A stretch of 64,000 nt of DNA, taken from positions 1-64,000 of the forward strand of contig CAIXFY010000073.1 in assembly GCA_903918885.1 (NCBI GenBank), in the 5' to 3' direction. The notes below the pieces were generated by a model, which made no database searches, was not told where the DNA came from, and was given only the letters and a program-made list of their open reading frames with translations. Shown one piece after another: positions 19,201-26,505 of this stretch (positions within the stretch are counted from its first letter, which is position 1; each line of letters begins with the position of its first letter). The DNA is from an uncultured Verrucomicrobia subdivision 3 bacterium (lineage in GTDB: Bacteria; Verrucomicrobiota; Verrucomicrobiia; Limisphaerales; UBA11358). A program made the translations under genes and the position numbers.

Positions 19201-20499
19201 CAGACCAACTTCACCGGCACGGTGTCGCCGGTGTCCACCGGCATTTCTGATGCCACGGCGGACTACGATGTGCGGGTGGACAATGCGGCCGCCCGATTTG
19301 TGGCCAATGACATTAGCTTTGGCCAAGGACGCGGCATCTGCAATATCCGAGCTGCCGGCCAAGTGCAAATCAACAACGCAAGCCTGAATGAGTTGTTCAG
19401 TCTGGATGTGCCCGCCGGCGGATCGTTTACCGCTTCGCAATCCATCATGCCCCCAATGCCCTATGTCTCGCAGGCCGGGATTTTGGGCTATACAAATTGC
19501 ATCATCAACAACAGTTTTATCGCAGCCGATATGAATGAAACGCCTTATCGTCCGGTGGGGATGACGGTGGTGACGAACAATCTAGTGCCGATTTTGGTGG
19601 ATGTATTTCCAACGTTGGGGCAGACCCGGGATCCGACGGTGAGAGACTTGATCGGTTGGCATTTGGCGAGCGGGAGTAATTTTAATTTTCATGTGACCAG
19701 TCCGGGTTATGCCAACGGTGCCAGAACCAACGTGACCATTGGCATGTATTACTTGGAAGACACGGACGGCAGCATCACCGTGACCTATGACAGCACGAAC
19801 GGGCCGAAGCCCGGTGCCACCTATCTGCTGGCTGCAGCGAATGCGAGATGGACTAGCCAAAGTTTCTCGGTCACAGACGCGCGATTTTCTGGAACGAACG
19901 GCGTGGACATCAGCATCACCGCGAGCAACTGCGACCCGGTGTTCCTTTATGTTTATGTTCAATCCAGCTATCTCGGATTACCGCCGCAGTTGGTGACGCC
20001 GCCGGTGGCGCAATTCACTGGCACGCCGACCAACGGGACGCGGCCGCTGGCAGTGACGTTCACAGATAATTCCACCGGGAGCATCACCAATTTGCTCTGG
20101 AACTTTGGGGATAGCCAAACCACGAACACGATTGGCGGCGCGGTGGTGTCGCATAGTTACACCAATGCGGGCAGTTACACGGTGAGTTTGGTGGCCAGCG
20201 GTTCGGCTGGCAGCAGCACGAACACCAAGACCAGTTATATCACCGTGAACGTGCCAGCCTCGCCAAACATCGGCAGCATTAGTGTGAGTGGCAACACGAA
20301 CGTGGTGTTGACGGGCACGGGTGGTCCGACGAACGGCACATATTATTACTGGGTGCGGAGTTCAACCAACCTCACCCTGCCGTTGATCAACTGGAGTATG
20401 GTTTCGACGAACCTGTTCAATGCCGACGGCAGCTTCAGCAATGCGCTGCCCTTGAATCCAGGCAGCCCGCAGCAGTTCTACCGACTGCAACTGCCGTGA
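16297..20499 (+). CDS. Large secreted protein: N-terminal shared domain, two pectate-lyase-3-type beta-helix domains, PKD domain
   Basis: The 1400-residue protein starts with a signal peptide (MKSCAGKIILIAALAFAVG, cleavage near VRAAS). A domain of about 200 residues follows that is also found at the N-terminus of the protein at 26506-28839. Two right-handed beta-helix units come next; each begins with the phosphate/sugar-loop style motif seen in pectate lyase 3/GH55-like proteins (FQEAIDLMSAAGGGTVFVPP near residues 285-305 and AIQAAIFAAQTNGGGIVFFP near 705-725). A PKD domain (roughly 1240-1320, with WNFGD and HSYTNAGSYTVSL) precedes a C-terminal domain ending FYRLQLP. It probably binds or degrades polysaccharide outside the cell; catalytic activity is not proven. 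It sits between the dab operon and its likely regulator. Confidence 0.75.
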   Translation: MKSCAGKIILIAALAFAVGHVRAASISNVTFTNVADSSPPTNNLTAVGTQDWEIYSDNTPPTTYDHKFGGKSIAMSAPVTALPAIFEVLGSATVRSKTAFTWTDGTTTGVVTANNVDDCGFKYSGTNATVGYGTNYETIIFVPGDTNPHTIHLYGYFANNVNGSLQFTASLAGATTSVTNPPTVLGDFDYSLTFQADHGSDALAVVFTFQKTNTSTSIMAAAVQAAAMSGTPPGVPVVNWRVVPEDTNYPTSEVIVAGVAIGDPNFQNPLPSNPSNQDCTATFQEAIDLMSAAGGGTVFVPPGHYMFTNSLTLDDGVILRGRWELPGSNQPVVGTILDIYATNAAAFITGSGAECGVRDLAFWYPQQNATNQVPYPYTLVNPNGGLQTIENITLVNSYLGLNLYKCSFECVRGVYGTALTTGVFIDAGHAVPRFDDIHFSPDYWAWSKLTNAPTNSIAKAALAAFMLTNGIGVDMREVDGTYVQNITISGYNYGIRFARGASGDNAGGPEFFNVLVTNCTEALRFDSTKGLQAFGCTFIGTTNGYGIHRLADRGGDFFNCTISGGAAALLGDSTNAAIYVMNLQSCLLTGVVNIGGNNAALQLISSSFTGTGTNVILNPGVNQALICGGTNTGSANVLNNSGAGAGQVLITNGLPLTPLPYFPTSYPKTRKPDKVALFNVTSTNFAGGAKGNGVTNDTAAIQAAIFAAQTNGGGIVFFPAGTYLVTSNLMVTNGVELRGIFGGRHGNGNLGSLLEINVGAGSSNGTPFITLGDRCGIRGMNFDYPNQNWQLGTQIPYPYMIRCQGVTNYVVDCCVGDVYQGVDLNGAKTALVDYCFFGGLVNTYIARNGATDCLIQNSHIKPLQWWLNANAPPTGDYPASVIASTENTFIAADCTNLTIYSIFNHAAHTLFTLRGGTGQALMLGGEELQRGYVLESNAPAAAGTYNFIGCGANVSQLGDQKGCYGFWLQTNFTGTVSPVSTGISDATADYDVRVDNAAARFVANDISFGQGRGICNIRAAGQVQINNASLNELFSLDVPAGGSFTASQSIMPPMPYVSQAGILGYTNCIINNSFIAADMNETPYRPVGMTVVTNNLVPILVDVFPTLGQTRDPTVRDLIGWHLASGSNFNFHVTSPGYANGARTNVTIGMYYLEDTDGSITVTYDSTNGPKPGATYLLAAANARWTSQSFSVTDARFSGTNGVDISITASNCDPVFLYVYVQSSYLGLPPQLVTPPVAQFTGTPTNGTRPLAVTFTDNSTGSITNLLWNFGDSQTTNTIGGAVVSHSYTNAGSYTVSLVASGSAGSSTNTKTSYITVNVPASPNIGSISVSGNTNVVLTGTGGPTNGTYYYWVRSSTNLTLPLINWSMVSTNLFNADGSFSNALPLNPGSPQQFYRLQLP

Positions 20500-20556
20500 A
20501 TCAATTTTAGTCCAAACCGCGTAATTAAAACCGACTCACACATATTTCGAAAAATT

Positions 20557-20591
20557 AGATTGTTGTTAATTATTTTATCGGCTATTCCGAT
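20557..20591. promoter_or_regulatory. Candidate LysR-type operator (autoregulatory) before the NhaR-like gene
   Basis: AGATTGTT at 20557-20564, 12 nt, then a perfect inverted repeat ATCGG-CTATT-CCGAT at 20577-20591 with T-N11-A form. It ends 3 nt before the ATG of the regulator, so binding would block its own expression. It matches the site upstream of dabB in sequence and spacing. Confidence 0.65.
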
Positions 20592-20594
20592 ATT

Positions 20595-21524
20595 ATGAAT
20601 TCGGCGTTTGAAAATCCCGAGTGGTTGAACTACCACCATTTGCGACATTTCTGGATGATTGCCCGCCATCGCAGCATGACCAAGGCGGCGGCGAAGTTAA
20701 AAATCTCGCAATCCACCTTGAGCGAGCAGCTCGCGGAACTCGAAGGCTGGCTTGGCCAGCAGCTCTTCGATCGACGCGGACGCGAGTTGCACCTAACCGA
20801 TGCCGGACGCGTCGCACTAGAACACGCCGAGACCATTTTTACGACCGGCCACGAACTCATCACGCGCTTTCGGCAGTCAGGTGAAACGCGGCAACGCGTT
20901 TTGCGTATCGGCGCGGTTGGGCCGCTCTCGAAAAATTTGCAGTTTGATTTCATTCAGCCGATTCTCGCCGACACGCGCACGAAAGTTGTCGTCGTGGCCG
21001 GTGCCCTGGACGAACTCACGCGGCAGTTGCACGAACACAAAGTGGATTTAGTGCTCTCAAACATTCCACTCCGAGCCGATCAGGAGCAAAACGTCTTCAA
21101 CCATCTGCTCGGCGAAGTGCCGGTGTTTCTCGTCGGTGGTAAAAAATTAAAATTATCGCCGGGAAAATTTCCGAAGTTTTTGAAAGACGTTCCGCTCTTC
21201 TTGCCCAGCCGTCAGAGCGATGTGCGGGCGGACTTTGATTTGATTCTCGCCAACGCCGGCATCGAACCGTTTGTTCATGCGGAAGTGGACGACATGGCGC
21301 TGCTGCGCCTCCTCGCGTTGTCTGGTGAAGGCTTGGCGCTGGTTTCCAAAATCGTGGTCGAACGCGAACTGCAATCCAGCAAGATTAAATTCATGGAGCG
21401 TGTGCCGGGGCTGACGGAAAAATACTACGCGCTCACCGTCCGCAAGCGTTTCGCCAATGCCTGGCTCGGTGAAATCGTCGAAGACTTCCGGCGGCGGTTG
21501 CGTGAATTGGCGGGCAAAGGTTAG
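20595..21524 (+). CDS. LysR-family transcriptional regulator, NhaR-like
   Basis: The 309-residue protein has an N-terminal winged helix-turn-helix (LNYHHLRHFWMIARHRSMTK then SQSTLSEQLAELEGWLGQQL). The phrase LNYHHLRHFW resembles NhaR, the LysR-type activator of Na+/H+ antiporter genes. The C-terminal two-lobed effector domain follows. Because DAB operons elsewhere often carry a LysR regulator and this gene shares a candidate operator with dabB, I infer that it controls dabB-dabA-purK-purE-pyc in response to inorganic carbon or pH. The effector is unknown. The start overlaps the operator region, which fits negative autoregulation. Confidence 0.88.
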   Translation: MNSAFENPEWLNYHHLRHFWMIARHRSMTKAAAKLKISQSTLSEQLAELEGWLGQQLFDRRGRELHLTDAGRVALEHAETIFTTGHELITRFRQSGETRQRVLRIGAVGPLSKNLQFDFIQPILADTRTKVVVVAGALDELTRQLHEHKVDLVLSNIPLRADQEQNVFNHLLGEVPVFLVGGKKLKLSPGKFPKFLKDVPLFLPSRQSDVRADFDLILANAGIEPFVHAEVDDMALLRLLALSGEGLALVSKIVVERELQSSKIKFMERVPGLTEKYYALTVRKRFANAWLGEIVEDFRRRLRELAGKG

Positions 21525-21607
21525 GTAACGGGTTCTTGATTACCTGAAGAAAAATCAAAGCCGCTTCGCCAGCATCCCGCTGCTGACAAAATTCTTCGCG
21601 GTGTCGT

Positions 21608-23902
21608 TCACAACCCCATCTTGGCCACCGCCGCAGCCAGTTGCTCTTCGGTGAATGGCTTGTCCAAAAAGCTCACCCGACCCAATTTTTTAAATTCGCC
21701 TGCCGTGAAGTCATCCGCCCGCCCGCTGGAGACCACGACGGGTATGTTCGGTAGTTTCTGCCGCAGTGCGCGGATGAACGCCAGTCCGTCCATCTGCGGC
21801 ATGTGTAAATCGGTGATGACGCCGCGCAGTTCGGCGTGGTGCTCAGCCGCCTGTTTCAGCCCTTCCTCGCCGTCGGCGGCAACAAACACCTTGAAATTCA
21901 TCCGCTGTAAAAGCGCCTGTGCTACTTCCCGCACGCCGGGTTCGTCATCTACGAGCAGGATGGTTTCGCCATTGCCACGAATTTTCACCGTTGGCTTGAC
22001 CAGACGTTCAGTGTCGCCGGCGACGACGGCGGCTGGCAGATAGACCGTGAAGGTTGAGCCTTGGCCGGGCTGTGAATACACTTTCAAGAAGCCATCGTGT
22101 CCCTTCACGATGCCCATGACGGTGGAAAGCCCCAATCCAGTGCCCTTGTCCTGGGCTTTGGTGGTGAAGAAAGGTTCAAAAATCCGATCCTGAATTTCCG
22201 GCGGCATGCCGGTGCCAGTGTCGCTTACACGAAGCAATAAATAGTTGCCGGACTTAGCTTCGGGGATGGAACTAGCTTGAGTGGCGTCCAACGTTACCGG
22301 TTGTGCTGACAACATCAGCGTGCCACCTTGCGGCATAGCATCGCGGGCGTTGACGCAGAGGTTCATGAGCACCTGATGCAACTGCGTGGCGTCGCCCATG
22401 ACGTTGGGAAGTTTGGGATCACACTTGACGAGAATCTCGATGTTCTTGGGGAAGCTGCCCTGCATCAGGTTTTCCATTTCCTTGATTAATCGGGCGGGTT
22501 GCAAGACGACTCGCTCGCCGACCGCGCCCCGGGCAAAGTTCAACAATTGCCGCACCATGTCGGCGCAGCGCTTGGTCCGGGCCTCCACCATCTCCAGCAT
22601 TTGCGACTCTTCGGGATACTGCATCCGCAGCATTCCCAAACTCATCATGATCGGCGCCAGCGCATTGTTCAGGTCATGGGCGATGCCGCCGGCCAGCGTG
22701 CCGATGGATTCCATCCGCTGCGCGCGCAGGACTTGGCGCTCATGCTGCTGGCGTTCGCTGAGGTCGTGCACGGTGGCAAAGTTAAATTCCTCGCCGCCGA
22801 TGTAGACATAGTTGGCGCTGACCTCGACGGGGAAGATGCGGCCGTCCTTCGTGCGATGGCGGGTTTGGCGTCGGATGCTGCCGCGCCGCTTCAAATCTTC
22901 AAAGAATGTTTTCCAAAGCTCAGGCTGGTAATCCGGATTGAGGGCGAAAACATCTAGGGTTAGCATTTCTTCGCGGGTATAGCCACGATCCGCACAGGCG
23001 GCCGTGTTGGCGTAAAGGATGCGGCCCGCCCGGCTGACCCAAAAAATACTGTCACCGGCATGCTCCACGCTAAAGCTCATCTTTTCCAAATCTCTTTGCG
23101 CAGAAGCCACCTGCCCGGCCATGTTATCAAACGCCGCCCCGATTTCCGCCAACTCGTCTTTTCCCTGCAAGTCAGCGCGGGCATTAAGGTCGCCCAAGGC
23201 AAATTGCCGGGAGGCATCGATCAAAGTCCCCACCCGGCGGCTGATGACTAAATAAAAAAACACGACGAACAGTCCAGCCATGCCCGCCATCGGAACTGCA
23301 AATTGGGCAATCTGCCATTTGACCCGCGTTCGCGCCGCCAGCTTGCGGGCAAGTAAATCGCGCCCGATGACATAGCCGCCAATGCGTTTGTATTGCAACT
23401 GGCCTTGCGTCACGCCCAGCGCCACCGGGTAAAAGGCAACGGCATACGTCCGGTGTGCATCGAATGTGATGCTGCCCAGCCGGCTGTCACGAACAGTCTT
23501 TTCCATTTTGGCAAAATCTAATCCCTTGTGATTTTGCTCGATTTCATTACATCGCTGCGCCAGCGTTTGACCGACCCGGTAACGTTTCCCTGCCGCAAGA
23601 ATCACACTATGCTCATCAATCAGTGCCTGCACTTCGACTTCCAAATCGGTGCTTTTTTCGTTTAGATCCTGCTGAATTTGCTCCAGCCGGTTGATGGACA
23701 GCAAATATTCAATTGAACGTTGCAGGGAGGTGGCTTCCATCGTCATGGCCGCGATGACGTCACGTTCAATTTGGGCGTCCGCCAGTCTGACCTGTTGAAC
23801 ATAGGAGCAAATCGCCACCACCACCGTAAAAATAAAAACCGCGCCCGGCACCCAGTAGCGCAGCGGCAGATGAGGAAGAATGATAAATTTACGGCTACGC
23901 AT
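21608..23902 (-). CDS. Hybrid sensor histidine kinase (TM-HAMP-PAS-HisKA-HATPase-receiver)
   Basis: The 764-residue membrane kinase has a transmembrane helix at about 16-34, a periplasmic region to about 200, a second helix, a HAMP segment (RRVGTLIDASRQFALGDLNA) and a PAS domain (about 280-390). The dimerisation helix follows, with the phospho-accepting His409 in GIAHDLNNALAP, then the ATPase domain (NLCVNARDAMP; DTGTGMPPE; KGTGLGLSTV). A C-terminal receiver domain has Asp698 (ITDLHMP) and the conserved Lys in LDKPF. It lies 6 nt downstream of a periplasmic substrate-binding lipoprotein gene, so ligand-loaded binding protein probably modulates the kinase. No separate DNA-binding response regulator is adjacent. 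Confidence 0.93.
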   Translation of the reverse strand: MRSRKFIILPHLPLRYWVPGAVFIFTVVVAICSYVQQVRLADAQIERDVIAAMTMEATSLQRSIEYLLSINRLEQIQQDLNEKSTDLEVEVQALIDEHSVILAAGKRYRVGQTLAQRCNEIEQNHKGLDFAKMEKTVRDSRLGSITFDAHRTYAVAFYPVALGVTQGQLQYKRIGGYVIGRDLLARKLAARTRVKWQIAQFAVPMAGMAGLFVVFFYLVISRRVGTLIDASRQFALGDLNARADLQGKDELAEIGAAFDNMAGQVASAQRDLEKMSFSVEHAGDSIFWVSRAGRILYANTAACADRGYTREEMLTLDVFALNPDYQPELWKTFFEDLKRRGSIRRQTRHRTKDGRIFPVEVSANYVYIGGEEFNFATVHDLSERQQHERQVLRAQRMESIGTLAGGIAHDLNNALAPIMMSLGMLRMQYPEESQMLEMVEARTKRCADMVRQLLNFARGAVGERVVLQPARLIKEMENLMQGSFPKNIEILVKCDPKLPNVMGDATQLHQVLMNLCVNARDAMPQGGTLMLSAQPVTLDATQASSIPEAKSGNYLLLRVSDTGTGMPPEIQDRIFEPFFTTKAQDKGTGLGLSTVMGIVKGHDGFLKVYSQPGQGSTFTVYLPAAVVAGDTERLVKPTVKIRGNGETILLVDDEPGVREVAQALLQRMNFKVFVAADGEEGLKQAAEHHAELRGVITDLHMPQMDGLAFIRALRQKLPNIPVVVSSGRADDFTAGEFKKLGRVSFLDKPFTEEQLAAAVAKMGL

Positions 23903-23908
23903 GGCGAA

Positions 23909-24910
23909 TCACTTTTCCAAATTGATTTGCTCCAATGCGCTGCCATCAATCAGTTGGCTTAAGTCGGGTGACCGCTCCAATACGCCCTGCCCCACCATCA
24001 CCGCACTGAGTTTTTTGGCTGATTCAAGCAGGGCCGGAGGATTGCCGCACAACAGGCGCCGATTTTCCGCCAGATTGACCAGCGTCATCAACTGATAACT
24101 GTTGCTGAGTTGTTCCGGGGAGAGTCCCAGCCGGACGCAGGAATAACGGTTGGCAATGTCGGGGGAAATTTTCTGATAAACCTGCGCCTTGAAGACGGCT
24201 TGCAGAATGTTTTTTACCGCGTCGGAATTTTCCCTCAAAAACGCCTGTCGCATCACCAGCACATCCACAATTTCCCCGGGAATTTGCGCGCTGCTGAATA
24301 AAATATTCGCCCCCTTGGCCAACAGACGGCTGCGCACCGGCTCAAACGTCACCACCGCATCCATCTTTGCGTAGAGGAAAACTCTTTCATGCTCGTCCAA
24401 CTGGCTGGCCACCAGCGTCACATCCTTCGGCTTTAATCCCGCAGATTCCAGCGCCCGCGCCAGCACAAAGCAGCCCAGTGCCGTGGGTTCGTAGGCCACG
24501 CGGTGTCCGCGCAAATCCGCCATGTTCGTGATGCCCGGACGCCCCAGCACCACATCCGCGCCGAGCGAAGTATCCAACACCAGCACCACGCGGACATCGG
24601 GCATGTCCTTTGATAATTCAATCGCTTCATCCAGCGTCATCGCGGCGACTTCGATGGTGTTGTTGCGGAACGCCCGGAGAACTTGGGTGGACGAGGTGTA
24701 GTTGAGAAACCGATATCGATCGACTTTGAGATAGTTAAGGTCTTCCGTCAGCGCCAACGGTTCATAGCCCGGCCACGGAATGTATCCGATGCGTATCTGC
24801 GGCGGCGAACCCGAATCACAACCCGCGCTCAATAAAGCCATTGCGGCGCCCAAAGCCAGGCAAAAATATCGGCTGGCGGACAAGTAACTCATGCCGACAA
24901 ATTGCTTCAT
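23909..24910 (-). CDS. NMT1/THI5-like substrate-binding lipoprotein
   Basis: The 333-residue protein has a lipoprotein signal peptide whose lipobox reads LSAGC (Cys near residue 30). A type II periplasmic binding fold of the NMT1/SsuA/nitrate-taurine class follows (IRIGYIPWPGYEPLALTED, TLDEAIELSKDMPDVRVV, LRGHRVAYEPTALGCFVLA). In transporters such proteins deliver ligands to an ABC permease, but no permease or ATPase gene is present here. The neighbour 6 nt downstream is a hybrid histidine kinase, which suggests a sensory rather than a transport role. The ligand is unknown; the family binds nitrate, sulfonates or pyrimidine precursors. Confidence 0.85.
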   Translation of the reverse strand: MKQFVGMSYLSASRYFCLALGAAMALLSAGCDSGSPPQIRIGYIPWPGYEPLALTEDLNYLKVDRYRFLNYTSSTQVLRAFRNNTIEVAAMTLDEAIELSKDMPDVRVVLVLDTSLGADVVLGRPGITNMADLRGHRVAYEPTALGCFVLARALESAGLKPKDVTLVASQLDEHERVFLYAKMDAVVTFEPVRSRLLAKGANILFSSAQIPGEIVDVLVMRQAFLRENSDAVKNILQAVFKAQVYQKISPDIANRYSCVRLGLSPEQLSNSYQLMTLVNLAENRRLLCGNPPALLESAKKLSAVMVGQGVLERSPDLSQLIDGSALEQINLEK

Positions 24911-25136
24911 CGTTCAACGAAATGCGATAAAAAACTCCCGTGCCGCCTCCGTTTACACCCAGTTCAGCAAATCAAGACAAGTTCATCCGCAAATGTTCAC
25001 CGCTTCCAAGCCCGACTGGTGCGGCGAGCGTCCCCGCGAACCGACTCGTTAGCAGCTGCGCCCTACCTTCCAGCGCGCACGGAGTCACGCGCCCCACCGC
25101 TGGTTCAAACATAAATCAGCAAAGAAATTTTTGTTC

Positions 25137-25227
25137 CGGGCAATGGCCGGCGGGCTTTCGCGATGGAAGGTGTGCTCCCGACCGGAAAACCATTGCCCGG
25201 TTGCGATCCGGTTCCAACCGGTCGCAA
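25137..25227. repeat. Nested inverted repeats (REP/MITE-like)
   Basis: CCGGGCAATGG near 25137-25147 is repeated in inverted form as CCATTGCCCGG ending near 25200. It is followed at once by a hairpin TTGCGA-t-CCGGTT / AACCGG-t-CGCAA at 25201-25227. No transposase gene is close. Confidence 0.5.
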
Positions 25228-25253
25228 AGCCTCATTGGCACATACGCCAAATT

Positions 25254-25275
25254 GGGCGGCGCAGCAGCGCCGCCC
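25254..25275. repeat. GC-rich palindrome (REP-like)
   Basis: A perfect 9-bp stem, GGGCGGCGC (25254-25262) and GCGCCGCCC (25267-25275), has a 4-nt loop and is followed by TACCACC. The GCCCTACCACC ending recurs at 26451-26461, so both belong to one dispersed palindromic family. Confidence 0.55.
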
Positions 25276-25472
25276 TACCACCCAATGTGTTTTGAGGTTG
25301 TTATGAATCTGTCCCTTGGTGGCCCCACCGCTAGGTGGTCAGGTGGCCATGGGCGGGGCGAAGGAAACAGATTCACGCGGCTGCAGAAACCATGGCAAAA
25401 CGGGTTGCCAATGCGCAATGAATTGAAGAAAATGCATCAGCCTGTTCAACAATTGCTGAACTCCAATTGCCT

Positions 25473-25859
25473 ATGAAAAAATGTTTAACCTGCGTCGCCG
25501 CCGTCCTGCTTGGACTTTGCTTTCTGGCGGCCAGTATTCCCGTTCTGTTCAACCTCATCACTCCGCCGCCGATGCCGGAAGGCACGCCCCCCGCGCATTT
25601 CATGGCGGCATGTTGGCCGACGGGCTACATGAAGTTCGTGAAGTTGTTCGAGTTCGTCGGCGCCATCATCGTGATGATTCCGCGCCTGCGCAATATCGGC
25701 CTGCTGCTGCTCGGCCCGGTCATCGTGAACATCATCGCGTTCCACGTGCTGATTGACGCCCCGCAGCATCTCCTCAACCCGATGCTGGACGTCATCATCG
25801 TCTGCGCGCTCTATCTGCTGTGGGATGCGCGCAAAAAATTCTCCGGCCTGCTCAACTGA
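25473..25859 (+). CDS. Four-TM DoxX-like membrane protein
   Basis: The 128-residue protein has four hydrophobic segments (about 5-22, 53-70, 76-96 and 101-118). The second begins with a Phe/Glu-containing sequence (KLFEFVGAIIVMIPRLRNIG) as in DoxX/DoxD-like small membrane proteins. The family assignment is tentative and the function unknown. A TTG at 25467 could add two residues; ATG at 25473 is preferred. It is followed after 18 nt by the SRPBCC gene and the two probably form a small operon. Confidence 0.65.
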   Translation: MKKCLTCVAAVLLGLCFLAASIPVLFNLITPPPMPEGTPPAHFMAACWPTGYMKFVKLFEFVGAIIVMIPRLRNIGLLLLGPVIVNIIAFHVLIDAPQHLLNPMLDVIIVCALYLLWDARKKFSGLLN

Positions 25860-25877
25860 CTTAACGAAAGGAAAATT

Positions 25878-26402
25878 ATGCTGCCCATCCTCCTCGCGCT
25901 CGCCTTCATCGCAATCATTTTCATCATCGTCATCGCCGGGCGACCGGATGAATTCACCGTCACGCGGGCGGCGAACATCTCCGCGCCGCCGGAAAAGATT
26001 TTCCCGCACGTCAACGACCTGCACCAGTGGGAGGCGTGGTCGCCGTGGGCCAAGCTCGACCCGAACTCGAAAAGCACCTTTTCCGGTGCGGATGCCGGCG
26101 CGGGCGCGGCGATGGCCTGGGAAGGCAACAACAAGGTTGGCACGGGGAAAATGACCATCACGGAAAGCCAGCCCAGCGGGTTGATCCGTTTCCGGCTCGA
26201 TTTTCAAAAGCCGATGCAGGCCACCAACACGGCGGAATTCACGTTCCGGCCCGAAGGCGGACAGACCGTCGTCACGTGGAGCATGACCGGCAAAAGCAAT
26301 TTCGTGGGCAAAATATTCGGCCTGTTCATGGACTGCGAAAAGATGATTGGCGGCCAGTTTGAAAAGGGGTTGGCCAGCCTGAAGTCTTTGACTGAAAAAT
26401 GA
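25878..26402 (+). CDS. SRPBCC (START/polyketide cyclase-like) protein with N-terminal anchor
   Basis: The 174-residue protein begins with a hydrophobic helix (ILLALAFIAIIFIIVIAG), followed by an SRPBCC domain: AANISAPPEKIFPHVNDLHQWEAWSPW marks the start of the first strand and helices, and the end forms the long C-terminal helix FGLFMDCEKMIGGQFEKGL. Such domains bind hydrophobic ligands in a deep cavity; the ligand here is unknown. A good ribosome site (AAGGA) lies about 9 nt before the ATG. It is partnered with the DoxX-like membrane protein upstream. Confidence 0.8.
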   Translation: MLPILLALAFIAIIFIIVIAGRPDEFTVTRAANISAPPEKIFPHVNDLHQWEAWSPWAKLDPNSKSTFSGADAGAGAAMAWEGNNKVGTGKMTITESQPSGLIRFRLDFQKPMQATNTAEFTFRPEGGQTVVTWSMTGKSNFVGKIFGLFMDCEKMIGGQFEKGLASLKSLTEK

Positions 26403-26406
26403 ATTT

Positions 26407-26458
26407 GGTAGGGCGGCCGCTGCTGCAGCGCCCGGCTGACCCGCAGGTCAGCCCTACC
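26407..26458. repeat. Palindromic repeat element (REP-like), 52 bp
   Basis: The outer arms GGTAGGGC (26407-26414) and GCCCTACC (26451-26458) are exact complements. An inner hairpin GGCTGACC / GGTCAGCC (26434-26441 and 26446-26453) is also perfect. It begins 4 nt after the SRPBCC stop codon, in the gap between convergent genes, where it could also act as a transcription terminator. Confidence 0.6.
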
Positions 26459-26505
26459 ACCGACGATTTCGTCCACGCCAACCCGTCAAGGTTAAAGGCG
26501 GCTTG

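Larger units (their letters stand above)
24911..25472. other. Repeat-rich intergenic region
   Basis: No gene is supported here. Open frames that cross it read like translated repeat DNA. It contains nested inverted repeats (25137-25227), a GC-rich hairpin (25254-25275) and a pair GAATCTGT/ACAGATTC near 25303 and 25367, so it looks like a mosaic of small dispersed palindromic elements. Confidence 0.5.

Noticed and set aside
24940-25476. 178-codon open frame on the plus strand.
   Set aside because: It crosses several palindromic repeats, has no domain, and overlaps the start of the DoxX-like gene; it is translated repeat DNA.
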